Shown here: piece by piece, positions 49,094 through 60,895 of the stretch
How the letters are laid out: every line of letters begins with the position of its first letter
Position numbering within the stretch: position 1 is the stretch's first letter
Origin: Otatea glauca
Lineage: Eukaryota > Streptophyta > Magnoliopsida > Poales > Poaceae
Direction of reading: 5' to 3'
DNA: 64,000 nucleotides
Assembly: GCA_036346275.1 (NCBI GenBank)
Contig: CM070721.1
Coordinates: forward strand, 1,996,452 to 2,060,451
The notes under the pieces: model-generated
The model's database searches: none
What the model saw: the letters and a program-made list of their open reading frames with translations, nothing else
Told to the model about the DNA's origin: nothing
Translations under genes and position numbers: made by a program

Positions 49094-50720
49094 ATGGCAT
49101 CCACCCCGCTGCGGCGGCATGATCGCACCGGGAACCGGATCCGCTTCGGCTCCCTCGACTTCGCCGTCACCCCGACGGGAGGGCTCACGCTCGTCCCCGC
49201 CGCCTCCGGAGGACAGGCGCCCACTGAGAGCTTGGGCGTCCTCTCCGGCGACTTCGCTAAGCTCCGGCTTGGGGCGCCCCTGCAGGCCCCAAAGCCGGAA
49301 CCCGAGGAGTGCTCCGCCACGGTCGGCGAAAACTCCCGTAGGCCCGGGCAGGTGACCATGACACCCCCCGTAGGCTCGCGACTGGTGGCGATGGCTGGCT
49401 ACCTGCCGGCCTCCATCCACGAGCTGCTGGAAGACTCTTCCGGACGTGACTCCAGCTCCGACACGTAGTACCCTGCCCGCAGGCGGCACTCTCGCGAGTG
49501 AAACATGGCGGGCACCGTCGATTTGCCCGTGGCCCTCGCGGTCGCGGGGCCTCCTGTCCGGCGCACTCAGGCGCAGGAGGAGGAGTGCCGTAGCGTCTTG
49601 ATCAGCGCTCGAGACCCGCGCGCCGAGCTCCAACAACAGCGCAAGAGTTGGAGGAACGAAGCCGAAGCTCGGCCGGCTCGAGCCAACTGGAGCGGGAGGG
49701 CTCGAGGCCCGCATGTGCTGGCGGCACAAGACGCGGCGTCGAGCACACCCAGCAGCGGAAGGGTCCGGCGGTCCTCACTTCTTCCCCCACGCCAGTCAAA
49801 ACGTGGCCGCGGCCGCAATGCTGCTTCGAGGCCTCCCGGAGCCGACCGACCCGGAGGCCAAGGCCACCTACCAAAACCTCCGGGGGCTGGTAGAGCACGC
49901 GGCCGTCGCAAAGACATGCACGCCTCGGCTCCTATCGCTCGGAGCCACCTCGCCATCGGGCCCGTGCATCACTGCAGGCGGCCGGATGGGTCCGGCGACA
50001 GCGTCGCCGCACCGCGAGCCACACCAGGCCTCGCGCGCCCCGGTGCGCTAACGCCTCGGTGATGCCTACGACATTCGCGCTACCCTTGAGGCGCGAGAAA
50101 GATGGCGGAGGAGGCCGCCACTCACGGGTTGCGGGCGGCGGGCACCACCACCGCAGCCCGAGCCCCGACGATCTGGACGCGGCGTTCGCCAGGATCCGCC
50201 AGCGGACTTCTGCGGATTCGGCGCCTACCAACATTGCCAAATACACGGGGCCACAAACCTGTGTCGGCTCAAGATTACCGGCTCGCATGTCGGGCGGGAG
50301 GAGCAACGGATGACCTCTTCATCATCAATACCTTCCCATCTACCTCGCAGACTCGGCCCGAGCTCGCTCGAGTACTTGCCGCCAAAACCATCGTGGATGG
50401 ACCGACTTGAAGGCCCTCTTCGTCGGCAACTTCGAGGCACTTACAAGCGCCCGAAACTCCGGGACTGAAGGGCTGCAAGCAGCGAGCCTGTGGAAACCCT
50501 CGGGACTACATCCGGCGGTTTTCCGCTTGAGCAACGAGCTCCCGACATCTCGGCGCCGATGTCATGGGAGCATTCATCTACGCACCTCTGCAAGGCCTAG
50601 GTACACAAACTAGGCCGTCTCAAGCCCGAACTACCAAGGAGCTCCTCGATATCGCCACCAACCACGCCTCGGCGAGGAGGCCGGGGGCCATCTTCGAGGG
50701 AGGAAAGGCCCAGCGAACCG
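49094..50720 (+). pseudogene. gag of the Tat element
   Basis: Starts MASTPLRRHDRTGNRIRFGS. A stop lies at 49466-49468. Capsid-type sequence follows in shifting frames: ATNLCRLKITGSHVG near 50250, GTYKRP near 50440, RDYIRRFS near 50505, and a TTKELLDIATNHAS stretch near 50630. This is the structural protein that would package the RNA. At least four frame changes rule out function. Confidence 0.75.
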
Positions 50721-51049
50721 GCGTCGCGCCGGGTCCCCGCCGACCGCTCAGACAAGCGGGCGGCACGGAAGCGGATCCGCGAGCCCCAAGTGGTCGCCAC
50801 CGCCGTCGCCGCTGCAAGCGGCGAGTGCGACCGGCCGTCGCGCCCGACCACTTCGAAATTGATGGACGGCCGTGCCCAAACCACGGGTTCTCCGTCAAGC
50901 ACAAGTACCGGGCTGCGAGGTCGAGGCGTTACCTCTCGGCCCCGCAACGCCGCGTGGCAAGGGAAGAAGCTGCTGCGGCCCGCGGTCGCGAGAGAAAAAG
51001 CGACGGCGAGTTCCCGAACCCGACGGCTGCCTCATGATCTTTGGAGGAC

Positions 51050-51570
51050 CGGCACGCTATGCCGCAAGCGGCGCTCAAGCTCGCTTATCGCGAGGTCCAC
51101 ACCGTCGCGCCACGCGTCCCCAATACCTCCGGTGGTGGAGTTCCGATCACCTTTGATCGGACCGACCACCCGACGGCGTTCCACGGTAGGGAGATACCGT
51201 GGTGGTCGGCCCGTCGTGGGAAGAAGCGCCTTTCAAAGGTGCTCATGGACGAGGCGGCCTCAACATCTCTACGTTGAGGCGCTCGACGCTATGGGGATCC
51301 GCTCAACCCTCCAACCCAGAAGGCGCCCTTCCATGGCGTCATTCGGCCGCCAAGAGCCCATCCACTCAGGCGGATCAACATGCCGTTACCTTTGGGGACC
51401 GGAAACTTCCGCACGAAACCCTCGCTTTTGAGGTCGTGGATTTCCCGGTTCTTACCATGCCATCTCGGGACAGCCATGTTCGCCAAGTTCATGGCGGTCC
51501 CGGCACGCCTACCTCAAGTCGAAGATGCGGGGCCGCGAGGAGTCATCACCGTGGCATCGTCTTCCGGCTT
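51050..51570 (+). pseudogene. Retroviral-type aspartic protease of the Tat element
   Basis: Residues ITFDRTDHP, KVLMDEAAS and FEVVDFP are recognisable, followed by a KFMAVP stretch. The catalytic loop is expected as VLMDGGS and reads VLMDEAAS here. The domain is spread over three frames. Its role would be to cleave the Gag-Pol polyprotein. Confidence 0.65.
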
Positions 51571-51699
51571 GCCTACAATCGCGGCCGCGCAGTTGCCAGA
51601 GCTTGCCTCGGCGATCATCGCGTCTGCCGAGCTCGACAACCTCGGGAGAAACCTCGAATCCGCCCTGAGTCCGGCAAGTCGGGGCGGGATCCTTCAAGT

Positions 51700-52640
51700 C
51701 CGCCGAGGACACGAAGGAGGTCGCGGTCGATCCTCGTGATCCGACCAAGACCCGTGCGGATCGAGCCACGCCCCGCCAAATAGGAAAGCGGCTCGTCGAC
51801 TCCTCCGCACCAACAAAGGCGTCTTCGCATGGAGGTCCTCCGACATGCCGGAATCCAAGGAAGTCGCCGAGCACTCCTTGAGCATCCGACCGGGCTCAAA
51901 GCCGGCCGCCTAGCGCCGCGCCGCCGACGAGGAGAAGCGCGGGATCATAGGGAGAGATCGCCAAACTTCGGGCTGCGGGGTTCGTAAAGAGGTGCGCCAC
52001 CCCGAGTGGCTAGCCAACCCTGTACTTGTAAAAAGAAAAATGGGCAATGGAGGATGTGCGTTGACTATCGAGTCTCAACAAAGCATGTCCCAAAGATCCG
52101 TTCCTTTGCCCGCATCGACCAAGTCATCGACTCCACGCGCAGGTGCGAGTCCCTCTCTTTCTCGGATGCCTACTCGGGCTACCACCAGATTGCGCTAAGG
52201 AGTCCGACCACTCGCGACTTCCTTCATCACCCGTTCGGCTCATTACGCACACGTTACGATGCCGTTCGGCCTAAAGAACGCGGGCGCTACATACCCGATG
52301 TATGCAAGCGTGCTTCAATAACGGATCGGCCGTAACGTTGAGGTGTCGTCGGCGATATTGTCGTAAAAACCAAGAAGGCCGGCGACCTTGTCCCCGACAC
52401 GAAGAGACCTTTGCGAACCTTCAGCGATTCCGCATAAAGCTCAATCACGAAATGCGTTTTGGGGTCCCCAAAGGAAGCTCCTTGGCTTCATTGTCTCGGC
52501 GAGGCATCGAGGCCAACCAGAGAAGATATTAGCAATCGCAAGGATGAGCCCAATCGGCAACCTCAAGGGGGTCGGTGGCCGGATGCCTAGCGACTTTGAG
52601 CCGCTTCGTGTCTACGCCTCGGCGGCGCGAATGCCACTCT
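51700..52640 (+). pseudogene. Reverse transcriptase of the Tat element
   Basis: Recognisable blocks are DMPESKEVAEHSLSIRPG, HPEWLANPVLVKRK, QWRMCVDYR, LSFSDAYSGYHQIAL, and later GVPKGSSLA and RGIEANQ. At the catalytic box the best frame reads VVGDIVVK where YVDDIVVK is usual, so one catalytic Asp is lost. Frame changes occur about every 100-200 bases. Confidence 0.85.
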
Positions 52641-53110
52641 GAGCTACTCAAGAGATCCGACCACTTTAGTTGGACCCGAAGCTCAGAGGCCCTCACCCGC
52701 TGAAGGCCTTCTGTCCTCGCCTCCGGCCTGGTCGCCCGGCACCGGAGGGAGCGCTGTTCTCTCGTCGCCGCCACTACCCAAGTCGTCGTGCGGCCCTCGT
52801 GGTGGAGCGGCGGAAGAAGGCCGCGAACTTAAGGTACAACGGCGGTCTACTTCATTAGCGAGTCCTTTCCGAGTCCAAGACTCGGTACCACAGTGCGAAG
52901 CTACTCTACGCGGTGCTCATTGCGAGAGAAAGCTCGTCCACTACTCGATCGGCACAACATCACCGTGGTGACCACGTCCCGTTAAGCGAGATCGTCGCAA
53001 CCGCGACGCCTCGGGAAGGATAGCCAAGTGGGCGCTCGAGCTCGCCGCCACGACATCACATACGCCCTCGGACGGCGATCAAGTCGCGAGCCCTAGCCGA
53101 CCGTCGCCGA

Positions 53111-53653
53111 GTGGACGAAACCCGTGCACCACCGGTGATCGAAGACCCGTCATGGACAATGTACTTCGATGGGTCTTACAACAAGAATGGCGCGGTATTT
53201 GGAGTTATCATCATCTCCCCACTTGGGAACAAGCTCGATGCGCCATCGGTCGCTTCCGACACCACCAACAACGCGTTGCCGAGTCACGAGGCCCTCGTCA
53301 ACGGTCTCCGGATCGCTGCCGACCTCGGTGCTCGCCGACTCTACGTCCATGGGGACTCCAAGCTTGTCGTCGACCAAGTCATGAAGGCCACGGAGCCCCG
53401 AGACGCTCGTATGGCCGCGTACTGTCGAGAAGTGCGCGAGCTCGAAGTGCCGTTCAAGGGCTTCGAGCTTCACCATAGCTACCGACGCTACAATAGCGAC
53501 GCCGACAACCTCGCCAATCTGGCCTCCAGCAGAGAGCCGGTCCCGCCCGGGATCTTCGTCTGCGACCTCTGCGCCTTCCATCCAATCGGGCGGTGGCGAG
53601 CGGTCCCCGACCTACCTAAGACGGTCGCCCGACCGCGCGTGGCGTCGGCGTAG
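53111..53653 (+). pseudogene. RNase H domain of the Tat element
   Basis: The longest intact piece of pol, about 180 residues in one frame. It reads WTMYFDGSYNKNGAVFGVII with the first catalytic Asp, ALPSHEALVNGL with the Glu, YVHGDSKLVVDQV with the second Asp, and YNSDADNLANLAS with the C-terminal Asp. All four expected acidic residues are present. Neighbouring domains are broken, so the polyprotein cannot be made. Confidence 0.85.
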
Positions 53654-53849
53654 ACTTGGCCGAGTCGAGCCACGGCGCATTAGCAACCAAGTCCGACCGA
53701 GAAAGCCATTCATAGATCGTTTGACGGACGGTCGCTTCCTCCCGACCCGACCGAGGGCGGCGCCCGCCCGCGAGCAAAGTCTTTCGTCTGGTCGGTCCGG
53801 ACCTTTACAAAGGAGCCTCGGGGTCCTCCAAAAGTGCATTCGCCAACCA

Positions 53850-54740
53850 AGGAAAACAACTCTTTGGACGACATACGGCGGAATTTGCGGTCACCACGCT
53901 GCGCCGATCTCCGGTGGGAAAGGCCTTTCGGCAAGGTTTCTATTGGCCGACCGCCGTGTCCAACGCGAGCACATCGCGACGCTGCGAAGGATGCCAATTC
54001 TTTGCGAGCGAGACACATCCGCGGCTCGGGCCTTGCAAACAATCCCCATCACGTGGCCTTTTTGCGGTTTGGGGGCTCGATCTGGTCGGGCCTTTCAAGA
54101 AAGCGCCGGGGCTTTACCCATTTGCTCGTCGCGGTGGACAAGTTCACCAAGTGGATAGAGGCCAGCCGGTCGAAGCGTCACGTCGGCACAAGCGGCCATC
54201 TTCTTCGCGACATAGTCTTTCGATTCGAGTCCCAAACTCCATCATCACCGACAACTAACGCAGTTCACGGGAAGGAATTCCTCGAGTTCTGCGATGACTT
54301 CAACATCGCGTCGATTGGGCGGCCGTGGCCCATCCGCGGACCAACGGCCGTGTCGGCGCGCAAGCGGCATGATCCTTCAAGGGCTCAAGCCGCGGATCTT
54401 GATCGGCTCAAGCGCCGGCGGGCGTTGGGCGGCGAGCTACCCTCCGTCCTCCGAGTCTACGGACCACGCCGACCCGGGCGGCCGGGTTCACCGTTCTTTA
54501 TGGTATACGGTCTTTGAGGCCGTCTTGCCGGCAGACACTGGAGTATGGCGCCCCAAGGCGCAAGCCGAGGAGGCTCGGGGCTCGCCGCACAACAAGACTC
54601 GTCGACCCGGATCGACGAGGCGCATGACGTGGCCGTCTGCGATCGGCGGTATCAACAAGCTCGCGACGTTATCACACCGCCGAGTTCGAGGGCGATCTTT
54701 CGATCTTGGCGACACAGTCTGCGTCGGGTCGGACCGGCAA
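53850..54740 (+). pseudogene. Integrase of the Tat element
   Basis: The zinc-binding part reads CEGCQFFASETH near 53985. The catalytic core follows with a LDLVGPFKKAPG stretch, HLLVAVDKFTKWIEA (in another frame) and SIITDN near 54245. A later TPF-like segment and a GDTVCV-type tail near 54700 are visible. At least three frames are used. Confidence 0.8.
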
Positions 54741-54929
54741 TGATAAGCACATCGTCCCCACAGGAAGGCCCCTTCACCGTCGTGCAGATCCTCGGCCTCG
54801 CACCTTCGGCTCAAGGACACCGACGGCGCATCCTTCCAAATGCATGGAATATAGAAAAGTTAAGGCGATTCTATCCTAAACTCTTTTCCTCTTCCTAGCA
54901 TGCTCTTTACTTTCTTCCTTCCGAGCACC

Positions 54930-55300
54930 TAGTCGCCATGCGACGACTCGGCTGCCCTTCGGCGCCCGCTCAGTGCTCGGTCGGCGCTATGCGGGTTGAT
55001 GACCCAACCGACCACAAGGTCCTTCCCGGCGGTAACCTTGGACCCAAGTGCTACGACCTCGCCCGGCTATGGTTGCTAACACTTCGGAAGAAGGAAGTAC
55101 CGAGTGGAGTGACCTTTGGGTCGGCGAGAACACTCCTCCCCGCACGAACTCGGCTATCCCACGCGCTTATGAGGGTACGTGACCCGATCGGTCATGAGGT
55201 CCATCCCGGCGGTAACCCTCTCAACCCAAGTGTTCGGCCTCGCCCGGCTATGGTTGCTAAGTAGCACTTCGCGGAAGAAGGAAGTGCCCGAGTGGAAAGA
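54930..55300. repeat. ~190-bp tandem repeat after integrase
   Basis: Two copies share ATGAGGGTACGTGACCCGAT-like sequence, then CCCGGCGGTAACC and CTCGCCCGGCTATGGTTGCTAA, and end in GGAAGAAGGAAGT. They lie at about 54950-55110 and 55140-55300. A weak third copy follows to about 55440. Confidence 0.75.
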
Positions 55301-55499
55301 TCCTGGCGGTCTAGAACACTCCTATCCTCACAAGTGCGCCTAACCGCTGCATAGCCAAGTCTCCAATCCACCTCGCTCCTCCCAAAGCGACCGACCTACG
55401 ATAAGTGACCCTGCGGTCCTTAAGGCTATGGTCGCCAAACGCTCATCCTAAATACGAAAAAGGGCGAGGGGCGATTCGGGACTTGATAAATTCAAGATT

Positions 55500-58400
55500 G
55501 TTTAAATAGCGGTCTTTACAATCTAAGAAGGATAAAGCTAACTTTTTTATTCTTCTTGGCGGGCGGCCGGTGGCGAGACGGAGAGTTGGTCGCTGTGGCT
55601 TCGGAGGGCGGCTGCGGCGGATGCGGTGGCGATCTCCCGGGCGTCTTGGCTCGACCAAGAGCTCGAACCGGTCGATCTCCTCGTCGATCCGGTTCCAGCC
55701 ACGCCGCTCCCACCACCGCGAGGTCGATGCCGTCGTAGTACGAGATGGTGTTGACGGCGCCGATGAAGCTCAAGCGCAGTGCGGTGACCACCGCCTCTTC
55801 TCTAAGTCCGCACTCGGGCGGTAGCGGGGCAAGGCACTCGGGCTGCCCGACTCAGGATGCGGTCGCGAACCTCCGACCGGCCTTGCGGAGGCCTCCGATT
55901 GGCGCTCATCTCGCCCGACCGTCCTCCGCAACCTTCAACGCCGCCGCCTCGTCCCGCCACGATCGCCACGTCGTGAGCATCCGGCCGTTCTCTGCGCTTC
56001 CACGGCGACGCCGATTCTTCTGCGCCTCAGATTGCGGAGATTTTGGATAATTCGCCACGTGGGTCGCACCCCCAAACTTAATTGAAGAATTGAGACACTT
56101 ACCGCCGCAGAGTTGGTCGATTGCTGCTTCCGACTTGACGCCAGATGAAGTCTTCACGGCGGCTCTTACGAGCGATCGCCGCTCGAGCGAACTCGGGCGG
56201 CGGCCCCCGAGCCTTGTTTCGCTCGGTCCGCAGACGCGTGTTACTGCGTCTGCGCGGTCCTCCGCGGCAACGGCGGCATCCTTGGCCTCGGTGACCTCGT
56301 GAGAGGACTCGATTCGCCACTTCGCCCTCAAGGCCTCGGCTCCTGGCGCCATCATGAAGGGCCTTTGTGGCCTCTTCAAATCCTTGGCGGATCACCACCG
56401 CCTCCGACCGCCTAATGCCCGTGGCCTCTGGGCTAGGGCGCACCAAGGCGCACCGATTGCACTCCTCCATTGCACTCGCCACGACCGTCTGAGCGCCGCA
56501 GAGCTCAACTCGACGACGTAAACGAGCCCGCAAGTCTTTGCAAAAATGTGGACACTCCGTTAGTCGCACGGAAGAACTATCAAAAATGTGCAACGAGTCA
56601 GAACTTTTGGTGACCTACCCAGGCGATGGCCGACTCCCGACCATCATATCCAAATACTGGTGGAAGACTTGAGCAAGAGCCGACCTTCACGGATCGCCCT
56701 ATCTCGGCCCGTCGGGCGCGCGCTTTGCCAAGGGCGCCCACTCGCTCTCCGCAGCGACCCATGATGCCCGACCGAGAATTACACGTGGCGGCGCGCTTCG
56801 CCGCCTGTCGGGCGGACGCCGCTCGCCAAAGCACCATGGGCAAGGGTGACGAGGTCAACCCTTCAGAAACCCCCTCGGCGACCTGCGCCTGAGGAGCATC
56901 GGTCGGCACCTCCCCCTGGGACGAGGGGTCGGGCACCTCCGTCGCCGGCTCCGCCACGACTGGCGCGATCACCGGCGGCGCCATTGTCTCATCCTCCGAA
57001 ACGACGATCACGTCGTCCGGTGGGGTCCCCGCCGGAGGCGGCGGAAGTTCTTCTTCGGGCACGACCTCCGGGTGGGGCCCCGTCCCCTCGAAGGCGACCG
57101 CGCCCTCGGACGCCGACGCCGCGACCTCCACCGACCCAACCGGGGTCACCGAAATCACCGGCGCAAGCATTTATGGAGCCGATGTGGCACGCCCACGGTC
57201 ACCCCAAGATAGGCGCCGACGCTGCAAAGATTCAAGAGTCGCTCGGCGGCTTTGCCAAAAAGAAAAATGCTCCAATAAAAGAATACACTTACAAGGCCGG
57301 CGGGTGCGTGGCGCGCGCTCTTCTTGGCCCCCCGCCAGGGGCAGTCGGCCGGTCGCTTCCCGGCCACCTCCACCGAGACGCTGCGACGGCGCAAGCGCAA
57401 GATCACCCCCCGCCTGGGAATCCGTGGCCACAGGGGCCCGTGATGCCGCCCTCGGCCGAGTCCACGCTCGGGCCGCCGCCAGTCGGCAGGTCAGGGGAAA
57501 ACCCACCATAGGGGTGGCCGGAGGCACTCCCGCCATTGTCGATGGAGGTTGTCCCCACGGGCGGTGGTCTCCGACACATCCTCACAAGGCGCCGCTTCAG
57601 CTGCCTTCCTTTTCTTCCTCCTCCTTTCCTCCTTCCGCTTCTTGCGGGAGGAGTCAGCCTCTGCAGTCCTCGCCCGGGCGGCCGCCCGCGCTTCCTTATC
57701 CCCCGGGAGCGGCGCCCGGGAAGACATCCCCATGAGCCCCTAAGAGGATGCAGGAATGTCGATCAAGTGCTAAGGACAAAGAAAAGAGAAGCGTAGCGAA
57801 TTTCACCGGCTTACTAGATTTGGCGGAAAGCCGCCGAGAATGGCTCGGGTGGCCATCCGCTGCCACCGTGGCGCTCGCCAGAACGGCCGCCACCGGGCCT
57901 CCACCTCGACGCGGCCGGCTCGGGTTTCGCCATCCTCGCCCGGTCGGACGGCCCGACGTGCGGAGGGTGGTGGGCTGCAGGCACAAGTGGTTGCACGCGC
58001 ATCCCCATAAAGCGCGCACAACCACGTCCCGGTGAGCCCGCCTCCTTTGAGCCCCGACCGCTCCACGATCGGGGCCACTTTGTTCTTCTCCCTCTTCTCG
58101 GCGCCCGGTTCCGCTCCTCCACCATGGGAAGCTCGCCGGTGAAACGAGGGGCGCTGCCGCCGTTTGAGCGAAGAGCCATTCGAACGCCACCCTTGTTGGA
58201 CGAGGGCGCTTTACCTCCAGTACTCCGTGCTCGACCGGGCGGCCGAGGGCGAGCCACCTGAGGGCACCGCGCGCCCGACGGCTGTCCTTCGAGCCTTGCT
58301 CGAAGAAGCGCCTCCACAACGCCCAGGCGGCTCGATCCCCAAGAAGGCTTCGCACAACGTGATGAAGATGGCGATGTGGAGGACCCCATTGGGGTTGAGA

Positions 58401-58626
58401 TGGTGCACCTCCACCTTGTAATGAGACAAGAGCCCCGGACGAGCGGGTGCGGCAGCCAAAGCAGCGCGAAGAACGAGCGGGCACCACGATCTCGTCGCCA
58501 CGGCGGGTGTGGCCGGTCGGCACCTCCAAATGGAAGGTCTGCGGCATGAGGAAGCCCTTCTTCACTAAGCCGAAGCGCACGGCTGTGTCTTCTTTGCGCG
58601 CGAGCACTCCGCCACGACATCTTCAT
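55500..58626 (-). pseudogene. Antisense ORF of the Tat element (PF04195-like)
   Basis: The minus strand carries a gene-like region opposite to gag-pol. The likely start is MKMSW at 58626. The motif VEVHHLNPNGVLHIAIFITL continuing into CEAFLGIEP (58430-58330), then WALWRRFFEQ in a shifted frame, matches the grass 'putative gypsy type transposon' domain (PF04195). An acidic Pro/Glu-rich stretch lies at 57170-56900 (PPDDVIVVSEDETM). A helical, Ala/Arg/Glu-rich C-terminal part follows to about 55500. Additional antisense ORFs are known in Tat-lineage elements; their function is not established. Several frameshifts make this copy a pseudogene. Confidence 0.75.
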
Positions 58627-58751
58627 AGGGAGACGATCGAAGGTGAGAAAGAAAGGTCGGTTTTCTTTCCTTAGCTCTCTGGTGCTTTTCTTGTTTGCAG
58701 GCGAGACAGAGAAGGCAAGAAAGCGTGACCACTCGAAAGCACCCAACGGGC

Positions 58752-58759
58752 GATTTATA
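58752..58759 (-). promoter_or_regulatory. Candidate TATA box for the antisense ORF
   Basis: The minus strand reads TATAAATC about 126 bp upstream of the proposed antisense start at 58626. This suggests that the antisense gene has its own promoter inside the element. Confidence 0.5.
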
Positions 58760-58769
58760 GAGGACGAGC

Positions 58770-59520
58770 GAACGCCGGCCAGCAGCGCCCGTCAAGCGGC
58801 GCGTCGCGACCACCCTCGCTGTCGCGCCACCGTAACTCCGGGCCCAATACCACTCGCTTTTAATCCTCGTCTTGTCGGCGACAAGGGCCATAAAGCGCCG
58901 CTCGAACAACGTGTCCGTAACCTCTCGGTCTCGCCTTTAGGCGGAGCAGTTGTTCGGCGCGCGAGAAGCCCATCGGGCCGCTGCGCCCCAAGCGGCAAAA
59001 GCTTTGCGGCTTGCGCCAGGCCCAGCCGAGGAGTGGGTTCAAAAGGCCTACCCCACCAGATGGGTATAAGGCCGCCCCAAAGAAACTTGAGCAAGGGGCG
59101 GTATGAGGTGAGCCCCACGGTGGGCCCTCGGTTAGGTCGGCCGACGGCCTAATCACCTCTGCTCGCGCCCGAGACCATACTTCACACTCTCCGGGAGCTC
59201 ATCAATGAGCGACACCACCAGTGTGCTCGGGTCGCGGACGACCTAGAGTCCATAACGGATTGAGTAGAGAAAGGTTTTTATGGGTCGCCCCACGGCAGGC
59301 CGGGACACCCTACTCGGGACCGTCGCTCGGAAGGGTCCCCTGGGCGGACCTCCCAGACCCACTCGGACTACCCGCTATTAGCTCCACGAGCACGGCGTTC
59401 AAACCAACGCAGTAAACGCGCGCTCATCCCCTCCAGTACCACACTGCGGATGGGGTATACATGTGGGATAGACGGCGCCATTCCTCTCGCAGCAACCCTC
59501 GCCCGACGAGGACTCGAGAA
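58770..59520. other. Spacer between antisense promoter and minisatellite
   Basis: GC-rich non-coding sequence. ORFs on both strands are short and unlike known proteins. Confidence 0.5.
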
Positions 59521-59529
59521 GGATGCCCC

Positions 59530-60895
59530 ACGTCCGGCTCACGACGGTAAACGAGCACTCACGTCCGGCCACGACGGTAAACGAGCACTCACGTCCGGCC
59601 ACGACGGTAACGAGCACTCACGTCCAGCCACGACGGTAACGAGCACTCACGTCCGGCTACGATGTTAAAACGAGCACTCGGACACCGAACTTCACAGAGG
59701 CATCCGGTCGTCCCGCCGACCAAGGCACTCGGACACCGAACCTCACAGAGGCATCCGGCCGCCCCGCCACCAAGGCGATCGGACACGAACCTCAGAGGCA
59801 TCCGGTCGCCCTGCGCCACCAAGGCACCGTCTAGCTACGACGTTAAACGAGCATTCGGACACCGAACCTCACAGAGGCATCCGGCCGTCCTCGCCGACCA
59901 AGGCACTCGGACACCGTAACCTCACAGAGGCATCCGGTCATCCTCGCCGACCAAGGCACTCGGACACCGAACCTCACAGAGACATCCGGTCGTCCTGCCG
60001 ACCAAGGCACTTTCGGACACCGAACCTCACAGAGGCATCCGGCCGTCCCCGCCAACCAAGGCACTCGGACACCGAGAACCTCACGAGAGGCATCCGGCCG
60101 CCCCGCCGACCAAGGCGATCGGACATGAGAACCTCACAGAGGCATCCGGTCGCCCCTGCCGACCAAGGCATCGTCCAGCTACGACGTTAAACGAGCACTC
60201 GGACACCGAACCTCACAGAGGCATCCGGTCGCCCCGCCGACCAAGGCTTTGTCTAGCTACGACGTTAAGCGAGCACTCGGACACCGAACCTCTCAGAGGC
60301 ATCCGGCCGTCCCGCCGACCAAGGCACTCGGACACGAACCTCACAGAGGCATCCGGCCGTCCCCGCCGACCAAGGCACTCGGACACCGAACCTCACAGAG
60401 GCATCCGGCCGTCCTCGCCGACCTGTGCATCGTCTAGCTACGACGTTAAGCGAGCACTCGGACACCCGAACCTCACAGAGGCATCCGGTCGTCCCGCCAC
60501 CAAGGCACTCGGACACCGAACCTCACAGAGGCATCCGGCCGCCCTCGCCGACCAAGGCACCGTCTAGCTACGACGTTAAGCGAGCACTCGGACACCGAAC
60601 CTCACAGAGGCATCCGGTCGTCCTGCCGACCAAGGCACTCGGACACCGAACCTCACAGAGGCATCCGGCCGTCCCCGCCACCAAGGCACCGTTTAGCTAT
60701 GACGTTAAACGAGCACTCGGACACCGAACCTCACAGAGGCATCCGGTCGTCCCGCCGACCAAGGCACTCGGACACCGAACCTCACAGAGGCATCCGGCCG
60801 CCCCTGCCGACCAAGGCACCGCTCTAGCTACGACGTTAAACGAGCACTCGGACACCGAACCTCACAGAGGCATCCGGTCGCCTGCCACCAAGGCG
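59530..60895. repeat. Minisatellite in the 3' region of the Tat element
   Basis: About 20 imperfect copies of a ~49-52-bp unit contain CACTCGGACACCGAACC, then TCACAGAGGCATCCGG, then a YCGYCCGCCGACCAAGG-like end. Every second or third unit is followed by a 27-bp linker (GTCTAGCTACGACGTTAAAC). The resulting higher-order period is about 130 bp. The first part (59530-59660) is a simpler repeat of CACTCACGTCCGGCCACGAC. Confidence 0.93.

Noticed and set aside
49001..49729. 242-codon minus-strand ORF at the start of the Tat gag
   Set aside because: It is opposite recognisable gag sequence and has no domain; a GC-driven shadow, unlike the antisense ORF at 55500-58626, which has a known motif.
59530..60895. 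Regular repeat-spacer appearance resembling a CRISPR array
   Set aside because: The units are contiguous and imperfect, linkers are repeated rather than unique, and the context is a plant retrotransposon.
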